Source: Cacajao melanocephalus (taxonomy: Eukaryota > Chordata > Mammalia > Primates > Pitheciidae). Taken from it: a stretch of 64,000 nucleotides of DNA. Positions 1 through 62,414 of this stretch are shown here, piece by piece; the stretch's first letter is position 1, and the number at the start of each line of letters is the position of its first letter. The DNA lies in NCBI GenBank assembly GCA_963573385.1, contig CAUYLG010047118.1:122379-186378 (forward strand), read 5' to 3'. The notes beneath the pieces are model-generated. The model was not told the origin of the DNA and did no database searches. It worked only from the letters and a program-made list of their open reading frames with translations. The translations under genes and the position numbers were made by a program.

Positions 1-1744
1 GTTCCTTTAACTGCAGTATAGATTAAGTATAGTCAGTAGGCTTCTTTTCTTGATGTTTTCTCACAGGGCCAAGGCTTTGTGCAGGGCCTTTGTTTGTAGC
101 TGCCTTTTCTTTGGTTTCACAGCAGGAAGGGGGTGGGTGTTAGTGAGGTGATTTTGGTGTTGAATCTTTTGGTTTGAGGGTGTGATCTGGTAGGTGATGC
201 TTAGCTATTGTGGTTGATTGGTAGACTCTTGCTCAGTCATGTGGCTCCCTATACCCTTATGTTTCCTCACCAATTGCAATCATGCTCCCTCTGAATGCTC
301 TGAAAGTGTGGGCTTCTCTCTCACTTGAGTACTGGCTGCTGTAGATTGCAACTTGGCACTCCCAGGCTACTCACCACAGCTCTGGAGTGATCTCAGGGCT
401 TATGTGCCCTCCCCAACTTGGAAGCTGCAAAGAAAGAGACCTTAGAAGTGGTTGCGGCCAAGGGTTTTTACTTGTCTCCTGGGGGCTCCACCCCAGAGAG
501 ATTCAGATCAGTGATCACCCAGGGCAGTCAGCCCTAGTTGGGGGCTATGTGATGTGGGCCTAAGCCAGGGGTTCCCTTCCTGGTGATAATGAGCAGGGAT
601 TCCCTTCCTGGTAATAATGAGCAGGAGCCATGGGAGATAGACTGGTTTCCTCTTCTTGGGTCAGCTTCTGGGTGTTGGAGGTGTGGATAAGGCACTTAGG
701 GTCCTTGTTCCTTTTTTAGTCTGAAGGTAATGGAATAGTACCAACACAAAGGCAGGGAAAGAGGGGCTTTTGGTTGCCCCTTGGGCCCCATCTCTGAGAA
801 ACACAGAGCTTCAGTTACTGGGAGTGTTCAACCAGTGGGGTGGGGTAGCTGCATTGCCAGTGTGAGCTTAGGGTTCTACTTGTTGGGCACCAGGGAGTCA
901 AGGGCTCATGAGGAGGAGAAACTGGTCTCCTCTCTGTGCTGTGGTGTGCTATAAGTTCGGGTGACTGTGGCATGCTGTAAGCTTGGGCATAGCTGTCAGA
1001 CCAAAGGCAGCAGGAATAGAACTGCTACTGTGGCAGTGGCGGGGGGCTGTCGGATGCCTCTGGGAGCCTCTCCCCAGGGAAACTCTGGGCTGCTACCAGT
1101 GGGTATGTTCACTGTGGGTGGGGTGACTGTTCTGTGGTCATGAACTAGGGACTCTGCCTGGTGAAGAGTGTAGTGGAGGTTCCCAGGGATGAGGAGCTGG
1201 ACTCCTCTTCATATGGAGGATATGGTGTGCTGGAGGTGCCTGTATAGTCACTAGGCCTTTTATCCTTTCCCAGCCTGCAAGCTGTTAGGGCAGTAGCATT
1301 GCAAGTGCAGGAGCAGAGAGATTGCGGGTTGACTCTAAAGTTTATTCCTTGGAGAAATGCTGGTCTGTCTCTGTGGTGATCAGACAGGGGCAGAGTGGTT
1401 GTGTTGGAGTCCCAGGTTGGTTGGCCCTTCCCAGTGAGAAGTGTGGACTGGGACCTGCATGGAAAAGAGTCTGGTCACTTTTCCATGAGATGGGTATTCT
1501 GTGCTGGTGGTCCAGACCAGTCTTCGGTCCCTACAGACTCACCAGAATCTGGAGACAGTAAAAGTGAAGGCTGTGAAACAGTAAAGAAGGCAATCCATCC
1601 CTCCCACTGGGAGCTCTATCCCAGGGAATTACAGAGCTGCTCCTAGCTCAATAACCCCAGCAGGAGATGGCTGGGGACCCAGGCTGGGAGGACCCACCTA
1701 GTGAGAGAATATGGGATCAGGGACTCACAAAACAGTCTGACAAC
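1..1744. repeat. Unassigned G/T-rich block with internal periodicity
   Basis: No gene is seen. The block is G/T-rich. Similar segments recur roughly every 285 bases (for example near 633, 917, 1197 and 1487), each carrying a variant of a GAG...CTGG...CTCCTCT pattern followed by GTG-rich sequence. A short local duplication (CTTCCTGGTRATAATGAG) sits at 572-622. I could not assign it to an L1, LTR or satellite family from memory. Confidence 0.4.
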
Positions 1745-2218
1745 TTTTCTTTTCTTTTTATTTATTTATTTAATACTTTAAGTTCTGGAGTACATGTGCA
1801 GATCTTGCAGGATTGTTACATAGGTATACACATGCCATGGTGGTTTGCTGCATCCATCCCCCCATCATCTACATTAAGTATTTCTCCTAATGTTATCCCT
1901 CCCCAACCTCCCTATCCCCTACTATCCCTCCCCTAGCTCCCCCACCTCCCAGCAGGCCTTGGTGTATGACGTTCTCCTTCCTGTGTCCATATGTTCTCAT
2001 CGTTCAGCACCCACTTATGAGTGAGAACATGCAGTGCTTGGTTTTCTGTTCTTGTGTCAGTTTGCTGAGAATGATGGTTTCCAGCTTCATCCATGTCCCT
2101 GCAAAGGACATGAACTCATCCTTTTTTATGGCTGCATAGTATTCCATGGTGTATATGTTTCATAGTTTCTTTATCCAGTCTATCATTGATGGGCATTTGG
2201 GCTGGTTCCAAGTCTTGC
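1745..2218 (-). mobile_element. L1 3' end, 5'-truncated, minus orientation
   Basis: A T-rich tract is followed by the reverse complement of the primate L1 3'UTR (ACTTTAAGTTCTGGAGTACA) and the end of ORF2, including the complement of the 'visitors' segment (TATTCCATGGTGTATATG). Reading stops in the ORF2 tail, so this is a non-coding truncated copy. Confidence 0.9.
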
Positions 2219-2272
2219 AAAGACATTATTTCTAAACAGTATCACATTCGTAGGTACCAGGTGTTAGGACAT
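2219..2272 (+). repeat. Left half of an older repeat split by the THE1 LTR
   Basis: This stretch (AACAGTATCACATTCGTAGG) and the stretch just right of the LTR (GGGAGACACAGTTCAGCC, to about 2845) together resemble the 3' end of a common old mammalian repeat that I cannot name with certainty. The LTR therefore inserted into an older element. Confidence 0.45.
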
Positions 2273-2787
2273 TGACTTGGTTTGACTGTGTCTCTACCCA
2301 AATCTCATCTTGAATTGTAGCTCCCACAATTCCCATGTGTCATGGCAAGGACCTGGTGGGAGGTAATTGAATCATGGGGGCAAGTCTTTCCCGTGCTGTT
2401 CTTATGACAGTGAATAAGTCTTATGAGATCTGATGGTTTTTTTTTTTTTTTTTTTTTTTAAAGACAGGGTTTCACCATGTTGGTCAAGCTGGTCTTGAAC
2501 TCCCGACCTCAGGTGATCCGCCCGCCTTGGCCTCCAAAGTGCTTGGATTACAGGCGTGAGCCACCACGCCCGGCCGATCTGATGGTTTTATAAAGAGGAG
2601 TTCCCTGGACAAGTTTCCTCTTGTCTGCTGCCATGTAAGACATGCCTTTGCTTCTCCTTTGCCTTCCATCATTATTGTGAGGCCTACTCAGCCATGTGGA
2701 ACTGTGAGTCCACTGGACCTGTTATTCTCTATAAATTACCCAATCTTTGGTATGTCTTTATCAGCAGCATGAAAACAGACTAATACA
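2273..2787 (+). mobile_element. Solo THE1/MST-type MaLR LTR
   Basis: The element starts TGACTTGGTTTGACTGTG and ends CTAATACA, so it has TG...CA ends, and it is flanked by a perfect 5-bp target duplication GACAT (2268-2272 and 2788-2792). The body matches the THE1-type LTR (TCATCTTGAATTGTAGCTCC, GGAGGTAATTGAATCATG, GAACTGTGAGTCCA). It carries no retroviral genes. A FLAM-like Alu monomer is inserted at 2441-2575. Confidence 0.9.
2441..2575 (-). mobile_element. Alu left-monomer (FLAM-like) insert in the LTR
   Basis: A T-tract is followed by only the left-monomer sequence, ending CACGCCCGGCC. It is flanked by a perfect 14-bp duplication GATCTGATGGTTTT at 2427-2440 and 2576-2589, which identifies a retrotransposed copy. 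Confidence 0.92.
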
Positions 2788-2972
2788 GACATAAACATAT
2801 CTTTTTGGGAGACACAGTTCAGCCTACAACACAAAGCCCATTATACTCCTCAGGCAAGAGGCTGGGACAGAGCTAAGGTTGTCCCTGCTCAGACTCTTCC
2901 ATGATGCTGGGAAGGCTATTCTAACCTTTGCTACAGGCCATTCTAGCTTGAGTTTTGCAATTTAAGAAATCA

Positions 2973-3130
<158 letters not shown>

Positions 3131-5065
3131 GAAATCAATTTTGGGGGAGGGGTAAGGCAGGTGCAAAGAGTCAAATATGTTCTTATTCCTAAGTCCACTG
3201 CATAATCTCACCATCAATGATGGAGGGATCTTGTCATTTTATTTTTTCCCTTTCTGTCCTGAGTCAGTCAGGATAGTATGCTGGAGCAACAGACGACCCT
3301 AAAATCGCTATAACTTAAAACAACAAAGAACCATTTGTTGTTTATGCTTTTGTGCCTCATAGGTCAGCTGTTCAGTGTGATCACGCAGGCACCTGAGCTG
3401 ACAGGGCAACTTCCATGTTGAGTGGGGCCATTGGCCATATGAGATGAGAGAGAACTCTGGAGGGTCCCAATATCTGTGAGTTCCTTGGCCTGGAAGAGAC
3501 TGGCACCATTTCTGAGCCAGTACTGGTCCCAGTGCCATGCCTCTCACTAGGGCAAGAGTGCCAGCCTACCATGGGTCCAGAGGTGGGAGAGGAGGAAGTA
3601 TTAGGCCAAATTTGCTAATGTCTACCACGAATGCCAACTGTTTGGTATCTTGTCCATCACCTTGCCCACACAGGGCAGGCTGGCGCTGGAGCTGCCTCAG
3701 TGAGCATGCAGACAAGATGCCTGCTGTTGTGAAGCTGGGATTCCAGCAGGTTAGGTCTGTAGGGATGCTTTTGGCTGTAAACAAGAACTCCATCTGAAAC
3801 CTACTTAAATCATAACCACATTATCTCACATAACAGGAAGCCTAGCATTGGCATGAGAAAGACTCCCTAGAGGGCAATGTTCTTGTCTCTCTCCCTCAGC
3901 TTTCAAGCCCAGCCCCTATCCAGGTCTGGCAGTCTCTGGGAGCTGAAGGCAGGAATGAAGGAATGGGTGCATTCTTTCCACTTGCCAATCAGTTCCCAAG
4001 CAAAGGGCGAGGAGCAAACTCTTCCTATGATGGAGGTTGGTCTCGGTCAGGTGGACAAATGGGTCTAAGAGGCAGAGATCTTTATCTGCGGAAACACATC
4101 TGGCCACTCAGCCAGCTATAAGATAGGAAGACAAGCTATTGTGTAAGTGCCAGCCCATGACTGAGGTGAATCCTGGCATAAGTAAGCAAAGTATATGACA
4201 GAACACACTTTTCCCCTAAAGAATGCACCTAAAGAGCTCCCTGAGCTAAGGAGCTAGATTGCTAAGATCTAATTTTTCATAAAGGTGGCCAGATTCAGAA
4301 AATCCCATCAACCCAAATCTAATTCATCGTCATAGTCTCTTGTTTGCAAGTGAGTTAATATTTCTGTGGTCTGGTCAATGTGGTGTTTTGTTGGAAACCC
4401 TCTTTGTGACAAAGGGTGGCCTAAGTTTCTCATTAGACTTCCTCTAATACAAACCAACTTCTCCATGAATCAAGTGCCAACTTCTCCATGAATTGGTCTT
4501 GACTCTTCTAGTGATCCCTTTCCCCTAACCTCTGACCTTGGTGAGCCTGCAGCACCATATACATTGGATTTTTCACTCTGTTTCTACCATTGTTGAAAGT
4601 ACCCTCTTGTGACAGATGTGGAGATCTTACTTCTCAACTAGAGGGTAAGTTTTATTTTAGGCAGAGATCATTTGTTTGAAAAGAACACCCAAAGGAACAC
4701 ATGCAAAGGAAGACTGAAAGGACACAAGGCTATCTGATAAAACCCACGGAATGGAAGCCAGGTTGCATGAGGCACTGAAAATCCAAACAGGCAACCAGGC
4801 CTGGCATTTTGAAAATATGGCCCTAAAATCCTTTGAAACTCTCAATTAATTCAATTCAGTGAGTACTCATTGGCCTATGTCCACCTTCCAGGACTCAGTG
4901 GCTTCTTGTGACTACTTTGACCAACAGAGTATGGTAGAGGTAACACTATGTGACTGGGTCCTAAAAGGTCATGCAGCTTCCACATTGTTCTCTGGAATAC
5001 TCACGCTAGGAACATGAGCCACTGTGTTAGAAGTCCAACTACTCTGAGGCCACCTGGCTCAGAGG
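3131..5065. other. Intergenic DNA with old repeat fragments
   Basis: No gene is seen. A stretch from about 3262 (CAGTCAGGATAGTATGCTGG) to 3540 resembles an old mammalian interspersed repeat that I cannot name. The remainder is unremarkable A/T-rich DNA. Confidence 0.5.
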
Positions 5066-5275
5066 TGGGTTTATTGGGAGTCTAAACATGTGCCCAAGGA
5101 GAGACATGAGGAAGTCAGACCCAAATGGGTCACTTTGTACCAACCACTGCCTCAGCTTTACCAAGCACTCACTGCAGGGATGGGAAGATGAACTTTTGTG
5201 ACTCTTAACTTGTACATATGAAAATCTCTAAGTGTTTATGAGCTGCATAAATATTCCTGAATGTCTACTGTGTTC
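5066..5275 (-). repeat. Inverted duplication, left arm
   Basis: The reverse complement of this arm matches 6668-6931 at about nine bases in ten by eye, apart from a roughly 55-base insertion in the right arm. Weaker matching continues about 20 bases inward. Confidence 0.85.
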
Positions 5276-5824
5276 TATGCACTGTTCTAGATGCTAAGCC
5301 ACATGGAGAGTTCAAGGGTAGTTTTTCCAGTTACCAGTCCTAATCTTTAGGTCATCCCAGCCCAGGCAGACATGTGAGCAACCCTTAGGTAACCCCAGCA
5401 CCCAGCATGGAGTCTTCCCAGCTGAGGGAAGCAAAGACATTGTGGAGCAAATAGAAACTATTCCCTTGTGCTCTCTCTGAACTCCTGGCCCACCTAATCC
5501 ATGATAATTTGTAATAAAATCATTGTTTTAAGCCACTACGTGTTGGGATATTTTATGCAGCAGTAATAAGCAGAACACAAAATTAGTTTCTATCCTTCCA
5601 AGCCCCATGGTCTATTGTTTCCCTTCTTCCCACATCAGCATCATTGTTCTGTTTGTAGACAAGTTGTCTTTCTTTCCCTTGTGCACATGAGCCCAATATG
5701 GCCAGCCAAGGCTTACATCACCGCCTCATTCAAACACTCAGGAGAAATTCTGAGTCCCAAACTCCTAGGATATGGGATCCAGTTGTCACTGCACATGATT
5801 ACAGTGTTTGCAACACCCAAGTGA
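5276..5824. other. Spacer inside the inverted duplication, unique part
   Basis: I see no gene and no recognisable element. The frames that are open here are short and look random. Confidence 0.5.
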
Positions 5825-6465
<641 letters not shown>

Positions 6466-6667
6466 TACATTTATTACATATACATTTACTATATACTCAC
6501 AAACCCCTTTCACTGCTTTTGTTTTTGTAGCTCTCAACCCTCTTTAACGCTACACAGGTTTTCATGTACACATCTATTGTCTGTCCGTTGCTAAAACATA
6601 AGCTCCATGAAGTCACTGTCTTTGGCAATCTTATCCATTGTAACTTCAGCAAGTAGAGCAGTGCCTG

Positions 6668-6931
6668 GAACACAGTAGACATTCAAGGATATTTATGCAG
6701 CTCATAAACACTGAGAGATTTTCATATGTACAAGCTAAGAGTCATGAAAGTTCATCTTTCCATCCCTGCAGTAAGCGCTTGGTAAAGCTGAGGCTTATCA
6801 TTGCTTGGTAAAGCTGATGGCAACTGGCTGATACCCAGAAGCCCAAGTCAGTGGTTGGTGGAAAGTGGCCCATTGAGTCTGACTTCCTCATGTCTCTCCT
6901 TGGGCATGTGTTCAGACTCCCAAGAAACCCA
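6668..6931 (+). repeat. Inverted duplication, right arm
   Basis: This arm pairs with 5066-5275 and shares GAACACAGTAGACATTCA, CTCATAAACAC and CTGACTTCCTCATGTCTCTC. It contains an extra segment at about 6795-6850 in which GCTTGGTAAAGCTGA is repeated. Confidence 0.85.
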
Positions 6932-8104
6932 TCAAGTTTACTGTGACTCTGCAGTGGTATTTCGTTGTTGGCTTATTTTCCTTTTTGTTTGCTAGTGATG
7001 GAGGTATAATAATTTTTAAAAAGTGATTTTTAAAATTCATCGAGAATCCTAGCTTTCTACTGCTCAATTTCTACACGTGATCTACTCGGTTTGCCTCTTT
7101 GTCTCTTCCTGGTGGCAGCTGACTGACATCCAGAAGCCCCAGTCAGGCAGGTGGGCTAGCTGTAGAACAGCCCTCCACTCAGGCCTCTCTGTGCTTCCAA
7201 AGGAGGGTTTGGTGGTTGGGGCAGATGTGAGAACTGGAGGCGTCACTGGGGCCTTCTTTGATTCAGGAATAAGAACTGCCATACATTGCTGTTGGGGGCG
7301 GAAAGTAACATAATTCTTACAGAGGAAAAATTGGCCCTAAAGATAGAAAGGCAAAAATACAAAAAGACATATGCATATTGCTGCAGTATTTTTAATAGCA
7401 AAGGGCTAGAAACAACCCAAATGTTAATCAGGAGTGACTGGTTGAATTAACAATGGTATGTTGTCATAATGGAGCATTTTATAATGGAAAATATACTATA
7501 TGGTTGTGAAATCACTATATGGAGTGAAATCCAATATTTTTAGCAAAATAGAAGGGTCCAGGAAAGTGAGAAATAGCATGCTATCATTTATCATTTGGTT
7601 ATGTTGTTTAAATGGAAGGATAAAAGGGGAAAATTTGATTATAGAAGAAGGAGGAAACGGGGTGAAGGGAACTGATCAGAAGATAAACTTCACTGAATAC
7701 ATTTTGTTTTGTAGATTTGACTTTGGAACCAGGTAAATAGTTCACATAATTAAAAAACAAAGTTAAAATTAAAAAGCAATCTTTAAAAATTTCAGGAGGT
7801 ATAATCGGTAAATCTTGATTCTAGTTTGGAACATGCTACAGAGAGAGAGGAACCATTTGAAGTAACTTTACAACAAGTTGACTGTCTATCCCTAATAGTA
7901 TAAATATTGAGGACATGAAGAATTGTAGAAAAAAATGATTTTAACTATTTTTAGTTATCATATTTTTGTGTTAAGGTTGGCATTGTTCTTATAATAATTT
8001 TCTTAAACGTGTAGGTATTTTGGTGATGTTTAGAAGGAGGTTTTCAGAATGAGAGAAGGAGAGCAGATAGAGGATCAGTGAAGTTACATTAAAAATGAAA
8101 ACAA
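6932..8104. other. Intergenic DNA, no gene seen
   Basis: A 36-base stretch at 7113-7148 resembles the insertion in the inverted-repeat arm (see findings). The remainder is A/T-rich with no supported feature. Confidence 0.5.
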
Positions 8105-8413
8105 GGCCAGGCATGGTGGCTCATGCCTGTAATCCCAGCACTTTGGGAGGCTGAGGCGGGCAGACCACTTAAGGAGTTTGAGACTAGCCTGGCCAACATG
8201 GCAAAACCCTGTCTCTACTAAAAGTACAAACATTACCTGGATGTGGTAGTGCATGCCTATAATCCCAGCTACTCAGGAAGCCAAGGTATGAGAATCACTT
8301 GAACCCAGGGGGTAGAGGTTGCAGTGAGCCAAGATTGCACCACTGCACTCCAGCCTGGACAACAGAGCTAGACTCTGTCTCAAAAACAAAACAACAACAA
8401 GAAGAAAAAAAAA
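8105..8413 (+). mobile_element. Full-length Alu
   Basis: It starts GGCCAGGCATGGTGGCTCATG, has both monomers, and ends in an A-rich tail with AAC/AAG variants. Confidence 0.93.
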
Positions 8414-9660
<1,247 letters not shown>

Positions 9661-9970
9661 AAAAGCCACTCAGAGAAATTTCAACAATGACTGAATATTT
9701 AAAGGTACTAAGGAATTAATGTTTTAGATGTGAACGGTGTTTTGGTATCCTTTTTAAAAGTTGTCTTTTAGAGATACATCCTAAAATATTTACAGGTGAA
9801 ATGATGGGATTGGATCTACTACAAAATCGTTATGAGGTGGGGTGACAGTAGATGAAACGAGATTGGCCATGTCTTCATTATTGAAGCTACTGATTCAGAC
9901 ACAGGGTTCACTACACTATTCTCTCTACTTTTGCATATGTTTGCAACTTTGCACAATAAAAAGTCTTAAA
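9661..9970 (+). mobile_element. Old LINE-type 3' end (tentative L1ME-like)
   Basis: The stretch GATACATCCTAAAATATTTA ... GAGATTGGCCATG ... CTATTCTCTCTACTTTTGC ... CAATAAAAAGTCTTAAA matches a widespread old mammalian repeat end that I recall. The family assignment is tentative. Confidence 0.5.
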
Positions 9971-10119
9971 GCCCCTCCTTCAAGTACTATGAAACTATAT
10001 TACCTGAAATGCGGTGCAAATGAATACTGGTTAACTACTAGCTACTCTGACTTAGTACAGAGTAGAGCTCTGAAAAAACAAAAGAAAAAATTGATTCCAT
10101 AGAGGAGAGTGAGGAGAGA

Positions 10120-10640
10120 GCCTATAGAGAACAAGACACTCCACAAGGCAAAAAGTGCCCAGCCATCCAGAAAAGAGCCATCATCCACATCATTCACAAG
10201 AAGTGCCCAGCCATCATCATCCACATCCTAAGTAGTCAGCCATTCATACTTTGGTGCTGTCAGGACAGGGGCTGAGTGCATGATTTCATCAGTGGGAAGC
10301 AGATTTGATGACGACAGATCTTGGTGATGGAAATTGTTGCTTTAAACTGTGGTGTTTGGCATCAAAGTCATCATCATATACCAGTTTAGGGGGCACCTTC
10401 TCTAAAGACTCTCCAAACACTCCTTACCTTCTGGGATGTGAGAGGCTTGTTCCCCAAACCACCCCAGTCCCCAGCCCACAGCCGTGACATCTCCCATTCA
10501 GGAACCTGGCCAGGCCCTTGGACTCTTCCACCTGGTGTTGTGTATATGGGACTGGGTGGTATGCAGGCTTCTGGCCCAGCATAGCTACAATTAGAAACAT
10601 AAGGCTGTGGATACCGTGGATCATGTTTTAATAAAGTCTT
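10120..10640 (+). pseudogene. Possible processed-transcript remnant, unrecognised
   Basis: A C/A-rich region ends TTTTAATAAAGTCTTGTAAC, like the 3' end of an mRNA. It has a 45-base imperfect direct repeat at its left (AAGTGCCCAGCCATC near 10157 and 10201). A 60-codon frame at 10305-10487 has no domain I recognise. There is no clear A-tail or target duplication, so this may be chance. Confidence 0.2.
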
Positions 10641-11185
10641 GTAACTTTAGTTTGCTGGTCCTTTTTCTGTTGTTACACAGAGATTGCAGCTGAGCCCATG
10701 GGAGAAGAAAAAATTCAAAAGCAACTCTTGACTGTGTCTCACTAGAAACCATCTTGATATAAGGGCTTGATCACTGAACTAGTGACACACTTCTGGCTCC
10801 ATCTCATACCAGGGCAAATACAAAAAAGCTTTCAATAAAATATGTGTGATGAAATCTCACCAGTAGCTTGACATGTAATTAGATAATGAAACTTTCTTAC
10901 AGCTTTGCTACCTCTTAAGTTTTAGCTTGAATGATCTTCCCCACTCTACCCCATACCCTACGCCACCCCACTCAGCTCTGGCCAATGTTTTCTCTCTTTG
11001 GTCACCTGGAGGGTGTCACCCTGTGGTGAATTCATCAGAAACAAAAGGCCACGGAATCCATGACAATTCAAACATTTTCCTAAACTCTCCACTGCCAGAT
11101 ATTGTCCTTACCAATCTCCCATGTGGCCAAAACAAATTTATATCGTGGAACAGTCCCAAACATCACCTCTGTGCTGTCTTACTCA
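10641..11185. other. Intergenic DNA just beyond the FBLN7 3' end
   Basis: No repeat or gene is recognised. A 138-codon plus-strand frame at 10927-11343 runs antisense into the 3'UTR and looks like a chance opening in C-rich DNA. Confidence 0.45.
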
Positions 11186-11191
11186 TTTATT
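11186..11191 (-). terminator. Candidate poly(A) signal AATAAA, distal
   Basis: This is a second minus-strand AATAAA, followed 25-45 bases later by a G/T-rich stretch (GGTGATGTTTGGGACTGTT). That makes it at least as good a cleavage context as the proximal signal. Confidence 0.45.
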
Positions 11192-11298
11192 CCAGTGTAT
11201 CCAACCCAGGCAGGAAGAGAGTCAGCCATCCCCTCCTAGAAGGAAGTGGGCTGTCTCATGCTCAGGGAGAAGTCAGGCGTCCGGGAGGAGCAATCGCT

Positions 11299-11304
11299 TT
11301 TATT
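11299..11304 (-). terminator. Candidate poly(A) signal AATAAA, proximal
   Basis: This is a minus-strand AATAAA (TTTATT on the plus strand), the first canonical hexamer after the FBLN7 stop. The sequence after it is not clearly GU-rich. Confidence 0.45.
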
Positions 11305-11995
11305 TCTTCAGTTATATTACCAGGTTATGTATTTGAGATATGATTTCTCAAAGGGGAAGTAACTCAGAATCCATGCTTTTAACAATGGGTCCCTGGTCTA
11401 GAAGGATCTGTGTGGGGTTTAAGGCCCTCCTGTGGCTCTCTGATGAGAAGGCAGGCAGGCTGTCACAGAGGAAAAGGCAGATAAGAACAATGTGCTGGGT
11501 CAGGGGAGGAGACGCCACTTCCTGTGCCGCATGTGCAGAGCCATGACTAGACCCCACCTCACCCCCTGCATGACTAGAACCGCTTCATTTATAGCAAGCC
11601 TGGCTATAAAAATGCAGAAGGGCTGATAGTCATCTGACACACATTGCCAAGCTTTTCTCTCCCCAGCCAGTTCAAACTCACAAGGCCATTTGCACAGCAT
11701 TTCGGAAAGCTGCCCATCCCCTGAATAAAAAAAGTTTTGAAGAAGTTAGAGCATCATCTAAGGGAAGGGCCTTAAAGCAGAACAAAAAATGTGATGGCAG
11801 CAGTTTGAATTTTCTGGCTGCCCGTCTGTGCTATTCATGGGACACCGTGCAACGCCACCCTAGAAGCATGGGTGCACTGGTGAAAGGGCAGGACAGGTGG
11901 GAGGAGGAGATGTCCACGCAGTCAGTACCCAAAGTCGAGTCTTCAGGTAAGAGAAACGAGTTCAAATCTCCTCACCCCGGTGCCCCTGTGTACCC

Positions 11996-59219
<47,224 letters not shown>

Positions 59220-59709
59220 CTTGCCAATCGGAATCTTGCTGCTTGGGAGGGGGAAATAACTTTGTCTGCCTCCCCTTCCGAGTTTGTCCCAGCGGTGCGG
59301 CAGACGCCCCTGCAGGGTGCGGGGCGCCGCGCGGCCCGAGGGCGGCTCGGGCAGGGAGGGAGGCAGGGAGGCGGGAGGCTCCGGAGCGCCGTGCGGCCCG
59401 GCCCTTGCTCGGGTCCAGGTGCGCGGTGCACCGGACCCTGGAGCAGCGCGGCCACGAGCGTTCGCAGCTGCCGGCACGAGACAGTCCAGGCGAGGCGGGG
59501 AGGCGCCAGCCCCTTGGCTAAGGCCGAGGGAGGAGGGGCTGCCCGGCCAGGAATGCGCCTGGGAGCGCGCCCAACCCGCGCGGCTCCCCAAGGAGGCCGG
59601 GCACGACGCCGAGGACGAGCGCGGGCATCCTTAGGGCCTGGCAGGGATGGGCGGCGGGTGCCCCGCACAAGTGCGGATGACTGGAAGCCCACCCTGGGCA
59701 GGTTCACTC

Positions 59710-59810
59710 CTGACTGTCCCATTTCCCAACCAAGGAGACTGAGGCTCAGTCACCAAGGACAAGTGGCAGAACAGAAACCCAAACCCAGCTCTGTCCTACC
59801 TCAAAGCCCA
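59710..59810 (-). mobile_element. MIR fragment, minus orientation
   Basis: AAGGAGACTGAGGCTCAGTC and GACAAGTGGCAGAACAG are the reverse complement of the MIR core. Confidence 0.75.
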
Positions 59811-60399
59811 AGCGACACCCTCCTCCAGGACATTCCGAGAAGGGGACCATGCGAAAGACTTCATAAGCCTGACGTGGAGTGGACTGAGTTCTCCATCCGA
59901 ATAAACTAGTGTCCCTTTCAATAATGCAATTGGGGTGCGAGAACACACGCGCACAGTGAGTAGATACACAGTGACACGGTGAGTGGATCTCTTCTCCTGA
60001 TTCAGTCCTTCTGCAAAAGGGAAGGAGAAACTCAGTTTAAAGAGGAGACCGTGTTTTGAACATTGCATGCCTTGCTAAAGTCAAGTCAGGAAGCGCTGGG
60101 CCGGCATGAGCAGTCTGAAGTTCCCTGCCATCAGGGCTGTGGTACAACAGATGCCTCAGACCTGAGCTCCTGGAAGGCATGATTGACGTTCTTCCTGGAA
60201 GGTTTTCTGAAAGCAGCCACTGCGGATGTCCCGGGACACACAAGTCTGGTCAAGCCCCAGGTCGCTCTTTCCTTTTCCACATTTTACTTTGTTGAGCCCA
60301 CTCAGAGCTCAAGGAATGGAGAGCCCAGAAGACTGCCACTGCAGAGCAGGAACTGTTTTCCAGGGGAGGCCAGAAAGGAAAGTTGGAGTCCTGGCTCAG

Positions 60400-60745
60400 T
60401 CCCTTCAAACTGCTGTAGCAAAATACCATGAACTGGGTGGCTTATAAACAACAGACTCGTATTTCTCACAGTTCTGGAGGCTGGGAGGTCCAAGATCAAG
60501 GTGCCAACAGAATAGGTGTTTGGTGAGGGCCTGAGTTCTGGTTCCAGTGTCCTCCCAGGGGCAAGGAAGCTCTCTGGGACCTCTTTTCTGAGGGCACTAA
60601 TCCCATTTGTGAGGGCTCTGCACTCATGACCTAGTCACCTCCCAAAGGACCCACCTCCTAATGCTATCATCTTGGGAATGGGTTTTGCAACATATAAATT
60701 TAGGGGAGACACTAACATTCAGAACCTAGCCACTGACCCAGAAAG
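60400..60745 (+). repeat. Old mammalian interspersed repeat, unnamed
   Basis: CAAACTGCTGTAGCAAAATA, ACTGGGTGGCTTATAAACAA and CACAGTTCTGGAGGCTGGGA begin a very common old repeat; ATAAATTTAGGGGAGACAC ends it. It is the same family as the fragments flanking the LTR at 2.2-2.8 kb. Confidence 0.6.
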
Positions 60746-60844
60746 CAGGGGTCATGTTTCAGGCTGGCCTCCTGGGCAAATCCTACAGTGCTGCTCCCCC
60801 GACCTTCCTGTGCAAAGGAGGTGGAACGGGACCCATGTAATCTT

Positions 60845-62414
<1,570 letters not shown>

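Larger units (their letters stand above)
11186..11995 (-). other. FBLN7: FBLN7 3' untranslated region (inferred extent)
   Basis: No further coding frame follows the stop. The first AATAAA downstream on the minus strand is at 11304-11299, about 690 nt past the stop; a second is at 11191-11186. No Alu or L1 is seen here, in contrast to most of the window. The 3' end is inferred from these signals only. Confidence 0.6.
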
